Below are positions 9,602 to 17,865 of a DNA stretch of 64,000 nucleotides, piece by piece. Both the position numbers and the translations under genes were made by a program. The stretch covers positions 2,170,001 to 2,234,000 of the forward strand of contig NZ_CP114039.1 in assembly GCF_026965535.1 (NCBI RefSeq), in the 5' to 3' direction. The notes beneath the pieces were generated by a model. The model was not told the origin of the DNA. It searched no databases and saw only the letters and a list, made by a program, of their open reading frames with translations. This stretch comes from Corallococcus sp. NCRR. Lineage in GTDB: Bacteria > Myxococcota > Myxococcia > Myxococcales > Myxococcaceae. The number at the start of each line of letters is the position of its first letter. Positions within the stretch are counted from its first letter, which is position 1.

Positions 9602-10062
9602 TCGATCTGAAGCGGATCCTCCTGGTGGAAGACAGCGCCAACGACGTGGCGCTGACGCTGGCGGCGCTGGAAGAGGTGCACCTGGCCAATGAAGTCGTGG
9701 TGGTGCGCGACGGGCAGCAGGCGCTGGACTACCTCTTCCGCAAGGGCGAGTACGCGGGCCGGCAGGACGGCCACCCGGCGGTGGTGCTCCTGGACCTGAA
9801 GCTGCCGAAGGTGGACGGGCTGGAGGTGCTGGAGAAGGTGAAGGGCGCTCCGGAGCTGAAGGCGGTGCCGGTGGTGATGCTCACCTCGTCGCGCGAGGAG
9901 CGGGACCTGGCGCGCAGCTACGGCCTGGGCGTGAACGCCTACGTGGTGAAGCCGGTGGCCTTCCCGGACTTCGTGTCCGCGCTGCGGGAGCTGGGGTTGT
10001 TCTGGGCCGTGGTGAACCAGCCGCCGCCGGGCTCGCCCGGTACGTCCGGAGCTCCGAAGTGA
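9598..10062 (+). CDS. Single-domain response regulator, Rcp1-like
   Basis: A 154-residue receiver alone, with no output domain. The GTG at 9598 overlaps the preceding kinase stop by four bases. Acidic residues ED at 11-12, phospho-acceptor Asp66 (VVLLDLKLP), Thr/Ser in MLTSSRE, and Lys in VVKPV are all present. The long loop before the Asp (RKGEYAGRQDGHPA) is typical of regulators partnered with phytochrome-type kinases such as Rcp1. It most likely shuttles phosphate between the kinases on either side. The last 15 residues are Pro/Gly-rich. Confidence 0.93.
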   Translation: MIDLKRILLVEDSANDVALTLAALEEVHLANEVVVVRDGQQALDYLFRKGEYAGRQDGHPAVVLLDLKLPKVDGLEVLEKVKGAPELKAVPVVMLTSSREERDLARSYGLGVNAYVVKPVAFPDFVSALRELGLFWAVVNQPPPGSPGTSGAPK

Positions 10063-11633
10063 GCGCTCGCGGCGGAGCCGCATTGGACCTGACGCCCCTG
10101 CCATCGGCGGAGCGGCCCCTGTCCATCCTCTTGCTGGAGGACAGCCCCCTGGACGCGCAGCTGGTGGCCGCGCAGCTGGAGGAGGGCGGGCTGCCTTCGA
10201 CGCTGGAGTGCGTGCAGGGACGGGCGGCCTTCGTCGCGGCGCTGGAGAAGGGGAAATTCGACCTCATCCTGTCGGACTACAACGTGCCGGGCTTCGACGG
10301 GATGAGCGCGCTGGAGGCGGCGAAGGCCGTGTGTCCGGACACGCCGTTCCTCTTCGTGTCCGGCGCGCTGGGCGAGGACCGCGCCATCGAGCTGCTCAAG
10401 CGCGGCGCCACGGACTACGTGCTGAAGGACCGGCTGGAGCGGCTGGGCCCCAGCGTGCGGCGGGCGCTGCGCGAGGCGGAAGGGGTGCGGCTGCGCAAGC
10501 GCACCGAGGAGGCGCTGCGCCGCTCCGAGGAGCGCTACCAGTTGGTGGCGCACGCGAGCTTCGACGCCATCTGGGACCTGGATCTCCAGACGGACGCGAT
10601 GCACTGGATTGGCGACGCGACGGAGGAGGTCTTCGGCTTCCCGGTGGAAGAGGTGGGCGTGGACGCGGCGTGGTGGCGCCGGCACATCCACGGCGAGGAC
10701 CGCGAGCGGGTGCTGGCGGGGCTGCAGCGGGCGTTCGATTCGGACGACGACCGGTGGCAGGACGAGTACCGCGTGCTGCGCAAGGACGGCGAGTACGCGT
10801 ACGTGGCGGCGCAGGGCTCCATCCTGCGCGGAGAGAACGGGAAGGCGCGGCGCATCGTGGGCGCCATGCGCGACATCACGGAGCGGCGGCGGGCGGAGGA
10901 GGAGCGGCAGAAGCTGGTGCACGAGGCGCAGGCGCGGGTGGAGTTCGAGCAGCAGCTCATTGGCATCGTCAGCCACGACCTGCGCAACCCGCTGGGCGCC
11001 ATCCTCACCGGCGCGTCGTTGATGCTCCGGCGCGACGACATCCAGCCGTGGCACGCGAAGGCGGCGGCGCGCGTGCTGTCCGCGGCGGAGCGGGCCACGC
11101 GGATGATCCGCGACCTCCTGGACTTCACGCAGGCGCGCATGGGCGGCGGCATCCCGGTGCACGCGGCGCCGTGTGACTTCCACGCGCTCACGCTGCAGGT
11201 GGTGGAGGAGGCGCGCACGGCGCACCCGGAGCGCACCATCCAGGTGGAGCAGGTGGGGGACGGGCAGGGGGCGTGGGACTCCGACCGGATGGCGCAGGTG
11301 CTGTCCAACGTCCTGGGCAACGCGCTGAAGTACAGCCCGGAGGACACGCCGGTGCGCGTGGAGAGCCGGGGCGAGCCGGACGCCGTGGTGGTGCACGTGC
11401 GCAACGGGGGCGACCCCATTGCCCCGGAGATGCTCCCGCGCATCTTCGAGCCGCTCCAGCGCGGGACGACGGTGGGGCGCTCCGAGCGCAGCATCGGGCT
11501 GGGGCTCTACATCGTACGGCAGTTGGTGCTGGCGCACGGCGGGACGGTGGACGCGCGATCGTCCGCGGCGGAGGGCACGGTGTTCACCGTGCGCCTGCCG
11601 CGTTCATTCACCCGGGACACGGTGTCGCCGTAG
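10059..11633 (+). CDS. Sensor histidine kinase with N-terminal receiver and PAS domain
   Basis: A 524-residue protein that starts with a GTG overlapping the previous stop by four bases. The receiver is at 20-140, with phospho-acceptor Asp73 (LILSDYNVPGFDG) and a conserved Lys in YVLKDRL. A PAS_3-type domain (about 160-285) ends in MRDITERRRAEEE. HisKA has His306 (GIVSHDLRNPLGA). The HATPase domain has NVLGNALKYS and SIGLGLYIVRQL; the G1 box reads VRNGGDP, so the usual DxGxG aspartate is replaced by Asn. Together with the two genes before it, it forms a probable multistep phosphorelay. Confidence 0.92.
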   Translation: MSARGGAALDLTPLPSAERPLSILLLEDSPLDAQLVAAQLEEGGLPSTLECVQGRAAFVAALEKGKFDLILSDYNVPGFDGMSALEAAKAVCPDTPFLFVSGALGEDRAIELLKRGATDYVLKDRLERLGPSVRRALREAEGVRLRKRTEEALRRSEERYQLVAHASFDAIWDLDLQTDAMHWIGDATEEVFGFPVEEVGVDAAWWRRHIHGEDRERVLAGLQRAFDSDDDRWQDEYRVLRKDGEYAYVAAQGSILRGENGKARRIVGAMRDITERRRAEEERQKLVHEAQARVEFEQQLIGIVSHDLRNPLGAILTGASLMLRRDDIQPWHAKAAARVLSAAERATRMIRDLLDFTQARMGGGIPVHAAPCDFHALTLQVVEEARTAHPERTIQVEQVGDGQGAWDSDRMAQVLSNVLGNALKYSPEDTPVRVESRGEPDAVVVHVRNGGDPIAPEMLPRIFEPLQRGTTVGRSERSIGLGLYIVRQLVLAHGGTVDARSSAAEGTVFTVRLPRSFTRDTVSP

Positions 11634-11663
11634 GCCCTTGCCCGCCACGTGGAAGGTGGACGC

Positions 11664-12308
11664 ATGTCGAAGCCGCTGGAAGTCGTGAACGCCGTGCTGG
11701 ACGCGGGCTTCGAGGGCCTGGGCCCGCTGTGCAGCGCGACGGCGCTGGCGGACGAGTACCTGCGCGACACGCGCTACGCGCACCACGAGGCGCGCGTCGA
11801 TTCGCTCATCCACTGGGAGACGGGGAAGCTGTTCACCACGGGCTTCGTCTCCGGGCTGGGCGGCCTGCTCACCCTGCCGGTGTCGCTGCCCGCGGGCCTG
11901 GGCGTGTCGTGGGCGGTGCAGGCGCGGCTGGTGGGGGCCATTGCCCGCATCCACGGGCACGACGTGGAGGAGGACCGCGTGCGGACCCTCACGCTGCTGG
12001 CCATCGTGGGGGACATTGGCAAGGAAGTGGTGAAGCAGGCCGGTATCGAAATCAGCCAGCACCTGGGCATGCGCGCGCTGGAGGCCGTGCCGAAGCAGGC
12101 GCTGAGCAGCATCAACCGCGCGGTGGGCTTCCGGCTGGTGAGCAAGGCGTCGCAGAAGGGCGTCGTGAACCTGTCCAAGGTGGTGCCGCTGGCCGGTGGG
12201 CTGGTGGGCGGTGCGGTGGACGCGCTCGCGTGCCGCGCGGTGGGGGCCACGGCCCGGCGGTTGTTCTCGCCAGGACCGGGGGCCCTGGTGCCCGTGTCGC
12301 CTGGATGA
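11664..12308 (+). CDS. EcsC family protein
   Basis: A 214-residue protein starting at the ATG at 11664 behind GGAAGGTGG. The family pattern is clear: a GFVSGLGGLLTLPVSLPAGL hydrophobic stretch, a WAVQARLVGAIARIHGHD helix and a VVKQAGI segment. EcsC-type proteins are membrane-associated and of unresolved biochemical role; the name comes from a Bacillus ABC-transporter operon. Here it lies 30 bases after the kinase operon and 56 bases before an ABC importer, so it could belong to either. The C-terminal GGLVGGAVDALACRAVG is a second hydrophobic hairpin. Confidence 0.85.
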   Translation: MSKPLEVVNAVLDAGFEGLGPLCSATALADEYLRDTRYAHHEARVDSLIHWETGKLFTTGFVSGLGGLLTLPVSLPAGLGVSWAVQARLVGAIARIHGHDVEEDRVRTLTLLAIVGDIGKEVVKQAGIEISQHLGMRALEAVPKQALSSINRAVGFRLVSKASQKGVVNLSKVVPLAGGLVGGAVDALACRAVGATARRLFSPGPGALVPVSPG

Positions 12309-12364
12309 CCGGGCGCGGGGCTTGTCGTTGACGGTGGGCCTGCGCGCTGGAGTCATCCGGGCGC

Positions 12365-13645
12365 ATGGGCCGCCTCCTTGTCCTCCTCGCCGCGCTGGGC
12401 CTCTGTGTGGGGGGCTGCCGGCGCTCGTCCGACGAAGCGGGCACCGGGGGCCGCACCCGCATCGTCTTCAAGTTTCAGCCGCTGTGGGGGGACCCGAAGC
12501 CGTTCCGTGAGTTGCTGGCGCAATATGAGCGCGCCAATCCGGACGTGGAGCTGGTGACGGAGGCGCTGCCGAACGCGTCCGACCTGGCGCACCAGTTCTT
12601 CCTCACGTCGTTGCAGGGCGGGGCCACGGACTTCGACGTGCTGGTGGCGGACGTCGTCTGGGTGCCGGAGTTCGCTCGCGCGGGCTGGGTGGCGGACCTG
12701 TCCGAGGAGTTTCCTCCCGAGCGCCTGCGCGAGGAGTTCCTGCCCGGGCCGGTGGACGCCGTCGTGATGAACGGGCGCACGTACGCGGTGCCCTGGTACG
12801 TGGACGTGGGCGTCCTCTACTACCGCACGGACCTGGTGCCTCGCGCGCCGCGCACCTACGAGGAGCTGCGGCGCTTCACCCGCGACGCGATGGCGAAGTC
12901 GCCCGGCATCCAGGGCTACGTGTGGCAGGGCCGGCAATATGAGGGCCTCACCTGCAACGTGTACGAGGCCATCTGGGGCCACGGCGGGCAGTCGCTGGGA
13001 GCGGACGGACGGGTGCTGCTGGAGACGGAGCCCGCGCGCGAGGCGCTGGCGTACCTGCATGGGCTCATCGCGGACGGGCTGTCTCCCCAGACGGTCACGG
13101 GCTTTGGCGAAGAGGAGTCCCGGCGCGTGTTCCAGGAGGGGCGCGCGGTGTTCATGCGCAACTGGCCGTATGCGTGGAGCGAGGCGCAGGCGGAGGGCTC
13201 GCCCATCCGGGGCAAGGTGGGCATTGCGCCGCTGCCGACGAAGGATGGACAGCCGGGGTGGGGGACGCTGGGCGGTTGGCAGCTCGCGGTGAACGCGCAT
13301 GTGTCGCCCGCGCGGCGCAAGGCGGCGGCTCGGCTCATCGCGCACCTGACGTCGCCGGAGGCGAACCGCGTGCTGGCGCTGCACTACGCGCGCAACCCGC
13401 CCCGCCTGGCGCTGTATGACGACCCGCAGCTGCGCGCCGAGGAGCCGTTCATCGCGAGCCTGAAGGAGGCGCTGGTACGGGCGCGCCCCCGGCCGGTGAC
13501 GCCGTACTACCTGCTCATCGCGGACGTGCTCCAGAGCGAGTTCTCCGCCGCGGTGGCGGGCCTGCGGACTCCGGAGGTGTCGCTCACCCGGGCGCAGAAG
13601 CAGGTGGATCACCTGACCGGCGAGCAGCCTCCGGAGGTGGAATGA
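12365..13645 (+). CDS. ABC transporter solute-binding lipoprotein (sugar type)
   Basis: A 426-residue protein with a lipobox (LCVGGC, Cys18) followed by a family-1 extracellular binding domain. Landmarks are IVFKFQPLWGD, the FDVLVADVVWVPEFARAGWV strand-helix, VPWYVDVGVLYYR and the GWGTLGGWQLAVNA segment near the second lobe. This layout matches maltose, trehalose or glycerol-phosphate binding proteins; the ligand cannot be read from sequence. It overlaps the first permease gene by four bases, so it is the first cistron of an importer operon. No ATPase is encoded here. Confidence 0.92.
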   Translation: MGRLLVLLAALGLCVGGCRRSSDEAGTGGRTRIVFKFQPLWGDPKPFRELLAQYERANPDVELVTEALPNASDLAHQFFLTSLQGGATDFDVLVADVVWVPEFARAGWVADLSEEFPPERLREEFLPGPVDAVVMNGRTYAVPWYVDVGVLYYRTDLVPRAPRTYEELRRFTRDAMAKSPGIQGYVWQGRQYEGLTCNVYEAIWGHGGQSLGADGRVLLETEPAREALAYLHGLIADGLSPQTVTGFGEEESRRVFQEGRAVFMRNWPYAWSEAQAEGSPIRGKVGIAPLPTKDGQPGWGTLGGWQLAVNAHVSPARRKAAARLIAHLTSPEANRVLALHYARNPPRLALYDDPQLRAEEPFIASLKEALVRARPRPVTPYYLLIADVLQSEFSAAVAGLRTPEVSLTRAQKQVDHLTGEQPPEVE

Positions 13646-14520
13646 GGGCCGTGGGGTCGCAGGCCCGGGAGCGGCGGCAGGCGTACCTGCTGGTGGCGCC
13701 GGCTGTGTTGGTGCTGGCCGTGGTGGCGCTGTACCCGGTGCTGGCCGCGATGTGGCTGAGCCTGCACCGCTTCATCCTGGTGTTCGGCGAGCGGCGCTTC
13801 ACGGGGCTGGAGAACTACGTCTACCTGATGGGGGACGCGCGCTTCTGGTCCGCGCTGGGGAACACGGCGTACTTCACGGCGGTGGCGGTGACGGTGGAGC
13901 TGCTGCTCGCGGTGCCGCTGGCGCTGCTGCTCAACCGCGCGTTCCCGGGGCGGGGCCTGCTGCGCGCGTCGGTGCTGGTGCCGTGGGCGATTCCCACGGT
14001 GGTGAGTGCCCGGCTGTGGGCGTGGATGTTCAACCCGGACTACGGGCTCATCAACCGGCTGCTGGGCGGCGCGGAGGTGAACTGGCTGGGAGCGCCAGGG
14101 TATGCGTTGCACGCGGCCATCCTGGTGGACGTGTGGAAGACGACGCCCTTCGTGGCGCTGCTGGTGCTGGCGGGGTTGCAGGGCATTCCGGAGGACCTCT
14201 ACAAGGCGGCGCGCGTGGACGGGGCGTCGGGGTGGCGGCAGTTCCGGTCCATCACGATTCCCCTGCTGAAGCCCGCGCTGCTCCTGGCGGTGCTGTTCCG
14301 GTCGCTGGACGCGTTCCGCGTGTTCGACGCCATCTACGTGCTGACGGAGGGCGGGCCCGCGAACACGACGGAGACGCTGAGCATCTACGCGTACAAGACG
14401 CTGATGCGCTCCGGGGACTTCGGGTACGGCAGCACGCTGTCGGTGGCGACGTTCCTGTGCGTGGTGCTGCTGGCGGTGGTGTGGCTGCGCTGGCTGGGGC
14501 GCGAGGAGGGGCGGCGATGA
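13642..14520 (+). CDS. ABC sugar importer permease, MalF/UgpA type
   Basis: A 292-residue inner-membrane protein with six predicted transmembrane helices. The EAA loop that docks on the ATPase reads EDLYKAARVDGASGWRQF, with the conserved Gly. It starts in the ATGA that ends the binding-protein gene and ends in an ATGA shared with the second permease, so all three products are made in step. Short N-terminus and no periplasmic P2 loop, which places it with UgpA-like rather than enterobacterial MalF permeases. Confidence 0.93.
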   Translation: MRAVGSQARERRQAYLLVAPAVLVLAVVALYPVLAAMWLSLHRFILVFGERRFTGLENYVYLMGDARFWSALGNTAYFTAVAVTVELLLAVPLALLLNRAFPGRGLLRASVLVPWAIPTVVSARLWAWMFNPDYGLINRLLGGAEVNWLGAPGYALHAAILVDVWKTTPFVALLVLAGLQGIPEDLYKAARVDGASGWRQFRSITIPLLKPALLLAVLFRSLDAFRVFDAIYVLTEGGPANTTETLSIYAYKTLMRSGDFGYGSTLSVATFLCVVLLAVVWLRWLGREEGRR

Positions 14521-15326
14521 AGCGGCCAGGGCTGGGCACGGCGCTGGCCGTGGTGGCGTTCCTCACGTTCTTCCTGGGGCCGTTCCTGTGGCAGGTGCTC
14601 ACGAGCCTGTGGCCGGACGGCGAGCTGACGCGGCCGTGGCCTTCGCACCTGACGGGGGCGAACTACGAGAGCGTGTTGTTCGGGCGGCCGTTCCTGTGGG
14701 CGGTGTTGAACTCGCTGGTGGTGGCGACGCTGACGACGGTGTTCTGTCTCACGGTGGGGGCGTCCGCGGCGTTCGCGCTGGCGAAGCTGGAGTTTCGGGG
14801 GAGGGGACTGCTGCTGTCCGCGGCGCTGGGCGTGTCGATGTTCCCGCCCATCGCGACGGTGAGCCCGCTGTACCTCATCCTCAACGCGGTGGGCCTGCGG
14901 GACAGCCTGGTGGGGCTGGCGCTGCCGTACACGACGTTCGCGCTGCCGTTGACGCTGTGGGTGCTGACGTCGTTCTTCCGCCAGCTGCCGGATGAGCTGT
15001 ACCGCGCGGCGCGGGTGGATGGGTGCACGCCGGTGGGCGCGTTCCGGAGGGTGCTGTTGCCCCTGGCGGCGCCGGGGCTGGCGACGACGGCCATCCTGGT
15101 CTTCATCTTCGCGTGGAACGAGTTCCTCTACGCGCTGACGTTCCTGTCCACGCCGGAGAAGCGCACGGTGCCGGTGGCCATCAGCCTCTTCGCCAGTGAG
15201 TACAAAGAACCGTGGGGAGAGATCGCCGCCGCGTCGGTGGTGGCCACGCTGCCGCTGGTGGTGCTCACGGTGTTGTTCCAGCGGCGCATCGTGTCCGGGC
15301 TCACGGCCGGCGCGGTGAAGGAGTAA
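14517..15326 (+). CDS. ABC sugar importer permease, MalG/UgpE type
   Basis: A 269-residue inner-membrane protein with six hydrophobic segments and the EAA loop DELYRAARVDGCTPVGAFRR. The motif FIFAWNEFLYALTF near the C-terminus is typical of MalG-type subunits. Start by four-base overlap with the preceding permease. It closes the operon, two bases before the oppositely oriented reductase-like gene. The missing nucleotide-binding subunit may be the MalK-type ATPase at 52525-53538. Confidence 0.93.
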   Translation: MKRPGLGTALAVVAFLTFFLGPFLWQVLTSLWPDGELTRPWPSHLTGANYESVLFGRPFLWAVLNSLVVATLTTVFCLTVGASAAFALAKLEFRGRGLLLSAALGVSMFPPIATVSPLYLILNAVGLRDSLVGLALPYTTFALPLTLWVLTSFFRQLPDELYRAARVDGCTPVGAFRRVLLPLAAPGLATTAILVFIFAWNEFLYALTFLSTPEKRTVPVAISLFASEYKEPWGEIAAASVVATLPLVVLTVLFQRRIVSGLTAGAVKE

Positions 15327-15328
15327 GC

Positions 15329-15985
15329 CTAGGGTCTGACAGCTTCGACCTCCGCCCAGAGGCGCTTGTCTTCCAGCGCTGTGTCCAGCGGCGCACGGCG
15401 CTCCGCGATTCGCAGGAGCACGGCGGCCAACTGGTCCAGGTGCATGGGCTTCAACTTGTGCAGCAGCGGCAGCTTGCCCAGCGTGTGCAGGATGCCGGGC
15501 GGCGCGTGGTATTCGCCCTCCAGCGCTGGGGGTCGCACCATCGTGTAGGGGATGCCGCTCTCCCGGACGATGCGCTCCGCTTCCGCCTTGGCCTTGAGGT
15601 ACGCGCCCACCGGGCTTCCCGCTCCCACCGACGTGAGCAGGATGAAGTGGTCCACCCCCGCCGCCTTCGCAGCGTCCACCAACTGCCGCGTGGTGCCGAT
15701 GTCGCTCGTCTCGTAGGTATCCCCCGCAGCGAAGCGCTTGCGCATCGTTCCGATGAGCTGGAGCACCGTGGTGCTGCCCTTCATCGCCTCCACCAGCGCG
15801 GGTCCGTCCGCCAGCTCCAGCACCGCCTTCTTCGGCCAGTGGCACGCGGGCTCCGTGCCCGCGCTCCTGGGGCGCACGTGCGGCGTCACGGAGATGCCCT
15901 GGGCCAGGGCCTGCCGCATCAGCGTGCGGCCCGTCGCGCCCGTGGCGCCCGCGACGAAGAGATGACGAGGAGCTGCGCTGCTCAT
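15329..15985 (-). CDS. NAD(P)H-binding protein, NmrA-like atypical SDR
   Basis: A 218-residue Rossmann protein. The ATG at 15985 has a GGGAGG ribosome site. The nucleotide-binding loop GATGATGRTLM follows the first strand (HLFVAGATG), and a ILLTSVGAGSP strand, a YLKAKAEAERIVRESGIPYTMVRPP segment and a short C-terminal domain match the NmrA / NAD(P)-binding-10 group. The classical YxxxK becomes YLKAK with Tyr and Lys in place. It may be a quinone or small-molecule reductase, or a redox sensor. It converges on the permease operon with a 2-base gap. Confidence 0.85.
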   Translation of the reverse strand: MSSAAPRHLFVAGATGATGRTLMRQALAQGISVTPHVRPRSAGTEPACHWPKKAVLELADGPALVEAMKGSTTVLQLIGTMRKRFAAGDTYETSDIGTTRQLVDAAKAAGVDHFILLTSVGAGSPVGAYLKAKAEAERIVRESGIPYTMVRPPALEGEYHAPPGILHTLGKLPLLHKLKPMHLDQLAAVLLRIAERRAPLDTALEDKRLWAEVEAVRP

Positions 15986-16098
15986 GGCGATGCCTCCCGG
16001 GCCTTCCCTCTGCGCGGCCCTGGAGCACTTCTTGAGCACACGGCCCGCCCCTTGCCCACTGTTTCCCGGGGCCCCGCGTGAAAGCGGACAGCCGGTCC

Positions 16099-17319
16099 CT
16101 AGCGGTTCGCCTGCTCTGCCTGGACCTCGCGCGCCTTCGTGAGGTCGTCAAGGAAGATGGCCTCCAACTGACGTGCCGCCTCCATGTCCTCCAGGACGAG
16201 TGAACCTTCTTCCAGCAGGTTGAACGACAGCGCGTCGTAGTTGATGGATCCCACCAGCACGAGCCGGTCGTCCACCAGCATCGTCTTCGCGTGCATCATG
16301 GACGGCTGGTACTCCCAGAGGCGCACGCCCGCCGCCCGCAGCGTGTCGTAGGTCTGGCGCTGGAGCACCGTGATGGCCCGCTGATCATTCTTGTCCCCTG
16401 GCGCCAGCACCCGCACGTCCACGCCCGCGCGTGCCTTCTCCACCAGCAGCGCCGTCAGCGCGTCGTTGGGCGTGAAGTACGCCTGCGAAATCCACAGCCG
16501 CTTCTTCGCCGCCTTCACCATCAGCTGCGTCAGCCGCTCCGCGCGCGTCACCTCCGGGTTCGCCGTGCTGCTGACGAAGGCCGCCCAGCCTTCGCCCGCG
16601 GCGTCCAGGCCGGGCTGCTCCACCGACAGCGTGGGGAAGTCCGACTGGGGCAACAGCTCGCCCGTCGACTCCTGCCAGTTCTCCGCGAACGCCTGCTGGA
16701 GCTGCGCCACCACCGGGCCCTGGACCCGGACGTTGGTGTCGCGCCATTCCTTTTCGTTGCGCGCGTCGCCCAGCCACTCGTCCTGGATGGCGAGCCCGCC
16801 GGTGATGGCCACCTTGCCGTCCACCACGACAATCTTGCGGTGGTTGCGCGCCAGGTTCTCGTCCGCCGGCAGCGGGCGGAACAGGTGGGCTTCGCAGCCG
16901 GCCGCCTCCAGCCGGGGCTTCACCTCCGTCTCGAAGGGGCCGCTGCCCAGCGGATCCACCAGGACGCGGCAGTGCACGCCCTTCTTGGCCCGCTCGGCCA
17001 GCGCTTCAATCATGCGGTCGGACGCACGGCCCGGCCGCCAGATGAACATCACGATGTGGATGGAGGCGCGGGCGCGGCCGATTTCTTCCACCATCACGTC
17101 GAATACGGCGCCGTTGTTCGCCCACCGGATGCGGTTGCGCGGCTCCATCCGCACACCCGTCGTCTGGTACAGCGCCGATGCGAAGCCCGCCCCACGCGAC
17201 CCCACCTGCCCCGTGAGCTGGAATGGACGGGACGACTCCTTCGTGTTGCACGCGGACGGACATCCCGCGAGCAGCAACGCCCCCATTACTCCCCCCAACC
17301 ATCGTCCGCCCTTGCCCAC
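16099..17319 (-). CDS. Phospholipase D / cardiolipin synthase-like lipoprotein
   Basis: A 406-residue lipoprotein beginning at a GTG (17319) with CAGGAGG upstream and a lipobox LLAGC (Cys20). Two complete HKD motifs are present: NHRKIVVVDG with His160 and MHAKTMLVDD with His343, each followed by the usual GG or GSIN segment. This pair forms one active site that exchanges or hydrolyses phosphodiesters through a phospho-His. Family members with two HKD motifs include cardiolipin synthases and secreted phospholipases. The lipid anchor instead of N-terminal membrane helices favours an extracytoplasmic phospholipase or nuclease-like role, but this is inference. Confidence 0.9.
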   Translation of the reverse strand: MGKGGRWLGGVMGALLLAGCPSACNTKESSRPFQLTGQVGSRGAGFASALYQTTGVRMEPRNRIRWANNGAVFDVMVEEIGRARASIHIVMFIWRPGRASDRMIEALAERAKKGVHCRVLVDPLGSGPFETEVKPRLEAAGCEAHLFRPLPADENLARNHRKIVVVDGKVAITGGLAIQDEWLGDARNEKEWRDTNVRVQGPVVAQLQQAFAENWQESTGELLPQSDFPTLSVEQPGLDAAGEGWAAFVSSTANPEVTRAERLTQLMVKAAKKRLWISQAYFTPNDALTALLVEKARAGVDVRVLAPGDKNDQRAITVLQRQTYDTLRAAGVRLWEYQPSMMHAKTMLVDDRLVLVGSINYDALSFNLLEEGSLVLEDMEAARQLEAIFLDDLTKAREVQAEQANR

Positions 17320-17360
17320 GCCCGTGCCCGCGCCTCCTGAGCTTCAGGGGTAGGCACCCC

Positions 17361-17378
17361 CGGGTGACGTGTCACCCG
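17361..17378. promoter_or_regulatory. Perfect palindrome between divergent genes, candidate operator
   Basis: CGGGTGAC-GT-GTCACCCG is an inverted repeat with 8-bp arms and a 2-base spacer. It lies 41 bases from the phospholipase D start and 132 bases before the DGPF-domain gene, so it could bind a dimeric repressor that serves either or both. No regulator gene is adjacent. Confidence 0.55.
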
Positions 17379-17510
17379 TGAGCGCGAGACGAGTGTTCTC
17401 TGTCCACGGAGTGGGTGTGCGCACGGTGCGGTGAGGTAGGCATGTCGATCTCCGGCGACGTGGGCCGTCTTTTTCGACGAAACCCCGCTGACCTCCGAAA
17501 GGTCCATCCC

Positions 17511-17861
17511 ATGGCCCGCTACCTGATGCTGTTGCACGAGAACCCCGCCACCTTCGCCGCCATGTCCCCCGCCGAGTTGCAGGCCATCGTGGAGGAGTAC
17601 GCCCGATGGAGTGATGGATTGCTCCAGGAGGGCCGCCTGCTCCAGGGCGAGAAGCTGCGCGACGAGGGCGGCCGGCGCCTGAAGCCGCAGGGCGGACAGG
17701 TGCTCGTGTCGGACGGGCCGTACGCGGAGGTGAAGGACGTGGTGGGCGGCCTCTTCATCCTGTCCGCGGATTCGTATGACGCCGCCGTGGCCCTGGCCCG
17801 GACGTGCCCGCACCTGCGCTACGGCGGTGAAGTCGAGCTTCGCGCCATCGAAGAGGTCTGA
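17511..17861 (+). CDS. YCII-related DGPF-domain protein
   Basis: A 116-residue protein with the motif that names the group: VSDGPYAEVKDVVGGLFIL (DGPF becomes DGPY here). The start is the ATG at 17511, after GAAAGG. YCII-type domains form small ferredoxin-like dimers with a His-Asp pair; proteins of the DGPF branch are encoded beside ECF42 sigma factors and are thought to belong to the same stress module. Here the sigma gene starts only four bases after this stop, which fits. Confidence 0.9.
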   Translation: MARYLMLLHENPATFAAMSPAELQAIVEEYARWSDGLLQEGRLLQGEKLRDEGGRRLKPQGGQVLVSDGPYAEVKDVVGGLFILSADSYDAAVALARTCPHLRYGGEVELRAIEEV

Positions 17862-17865
17862 CGGC

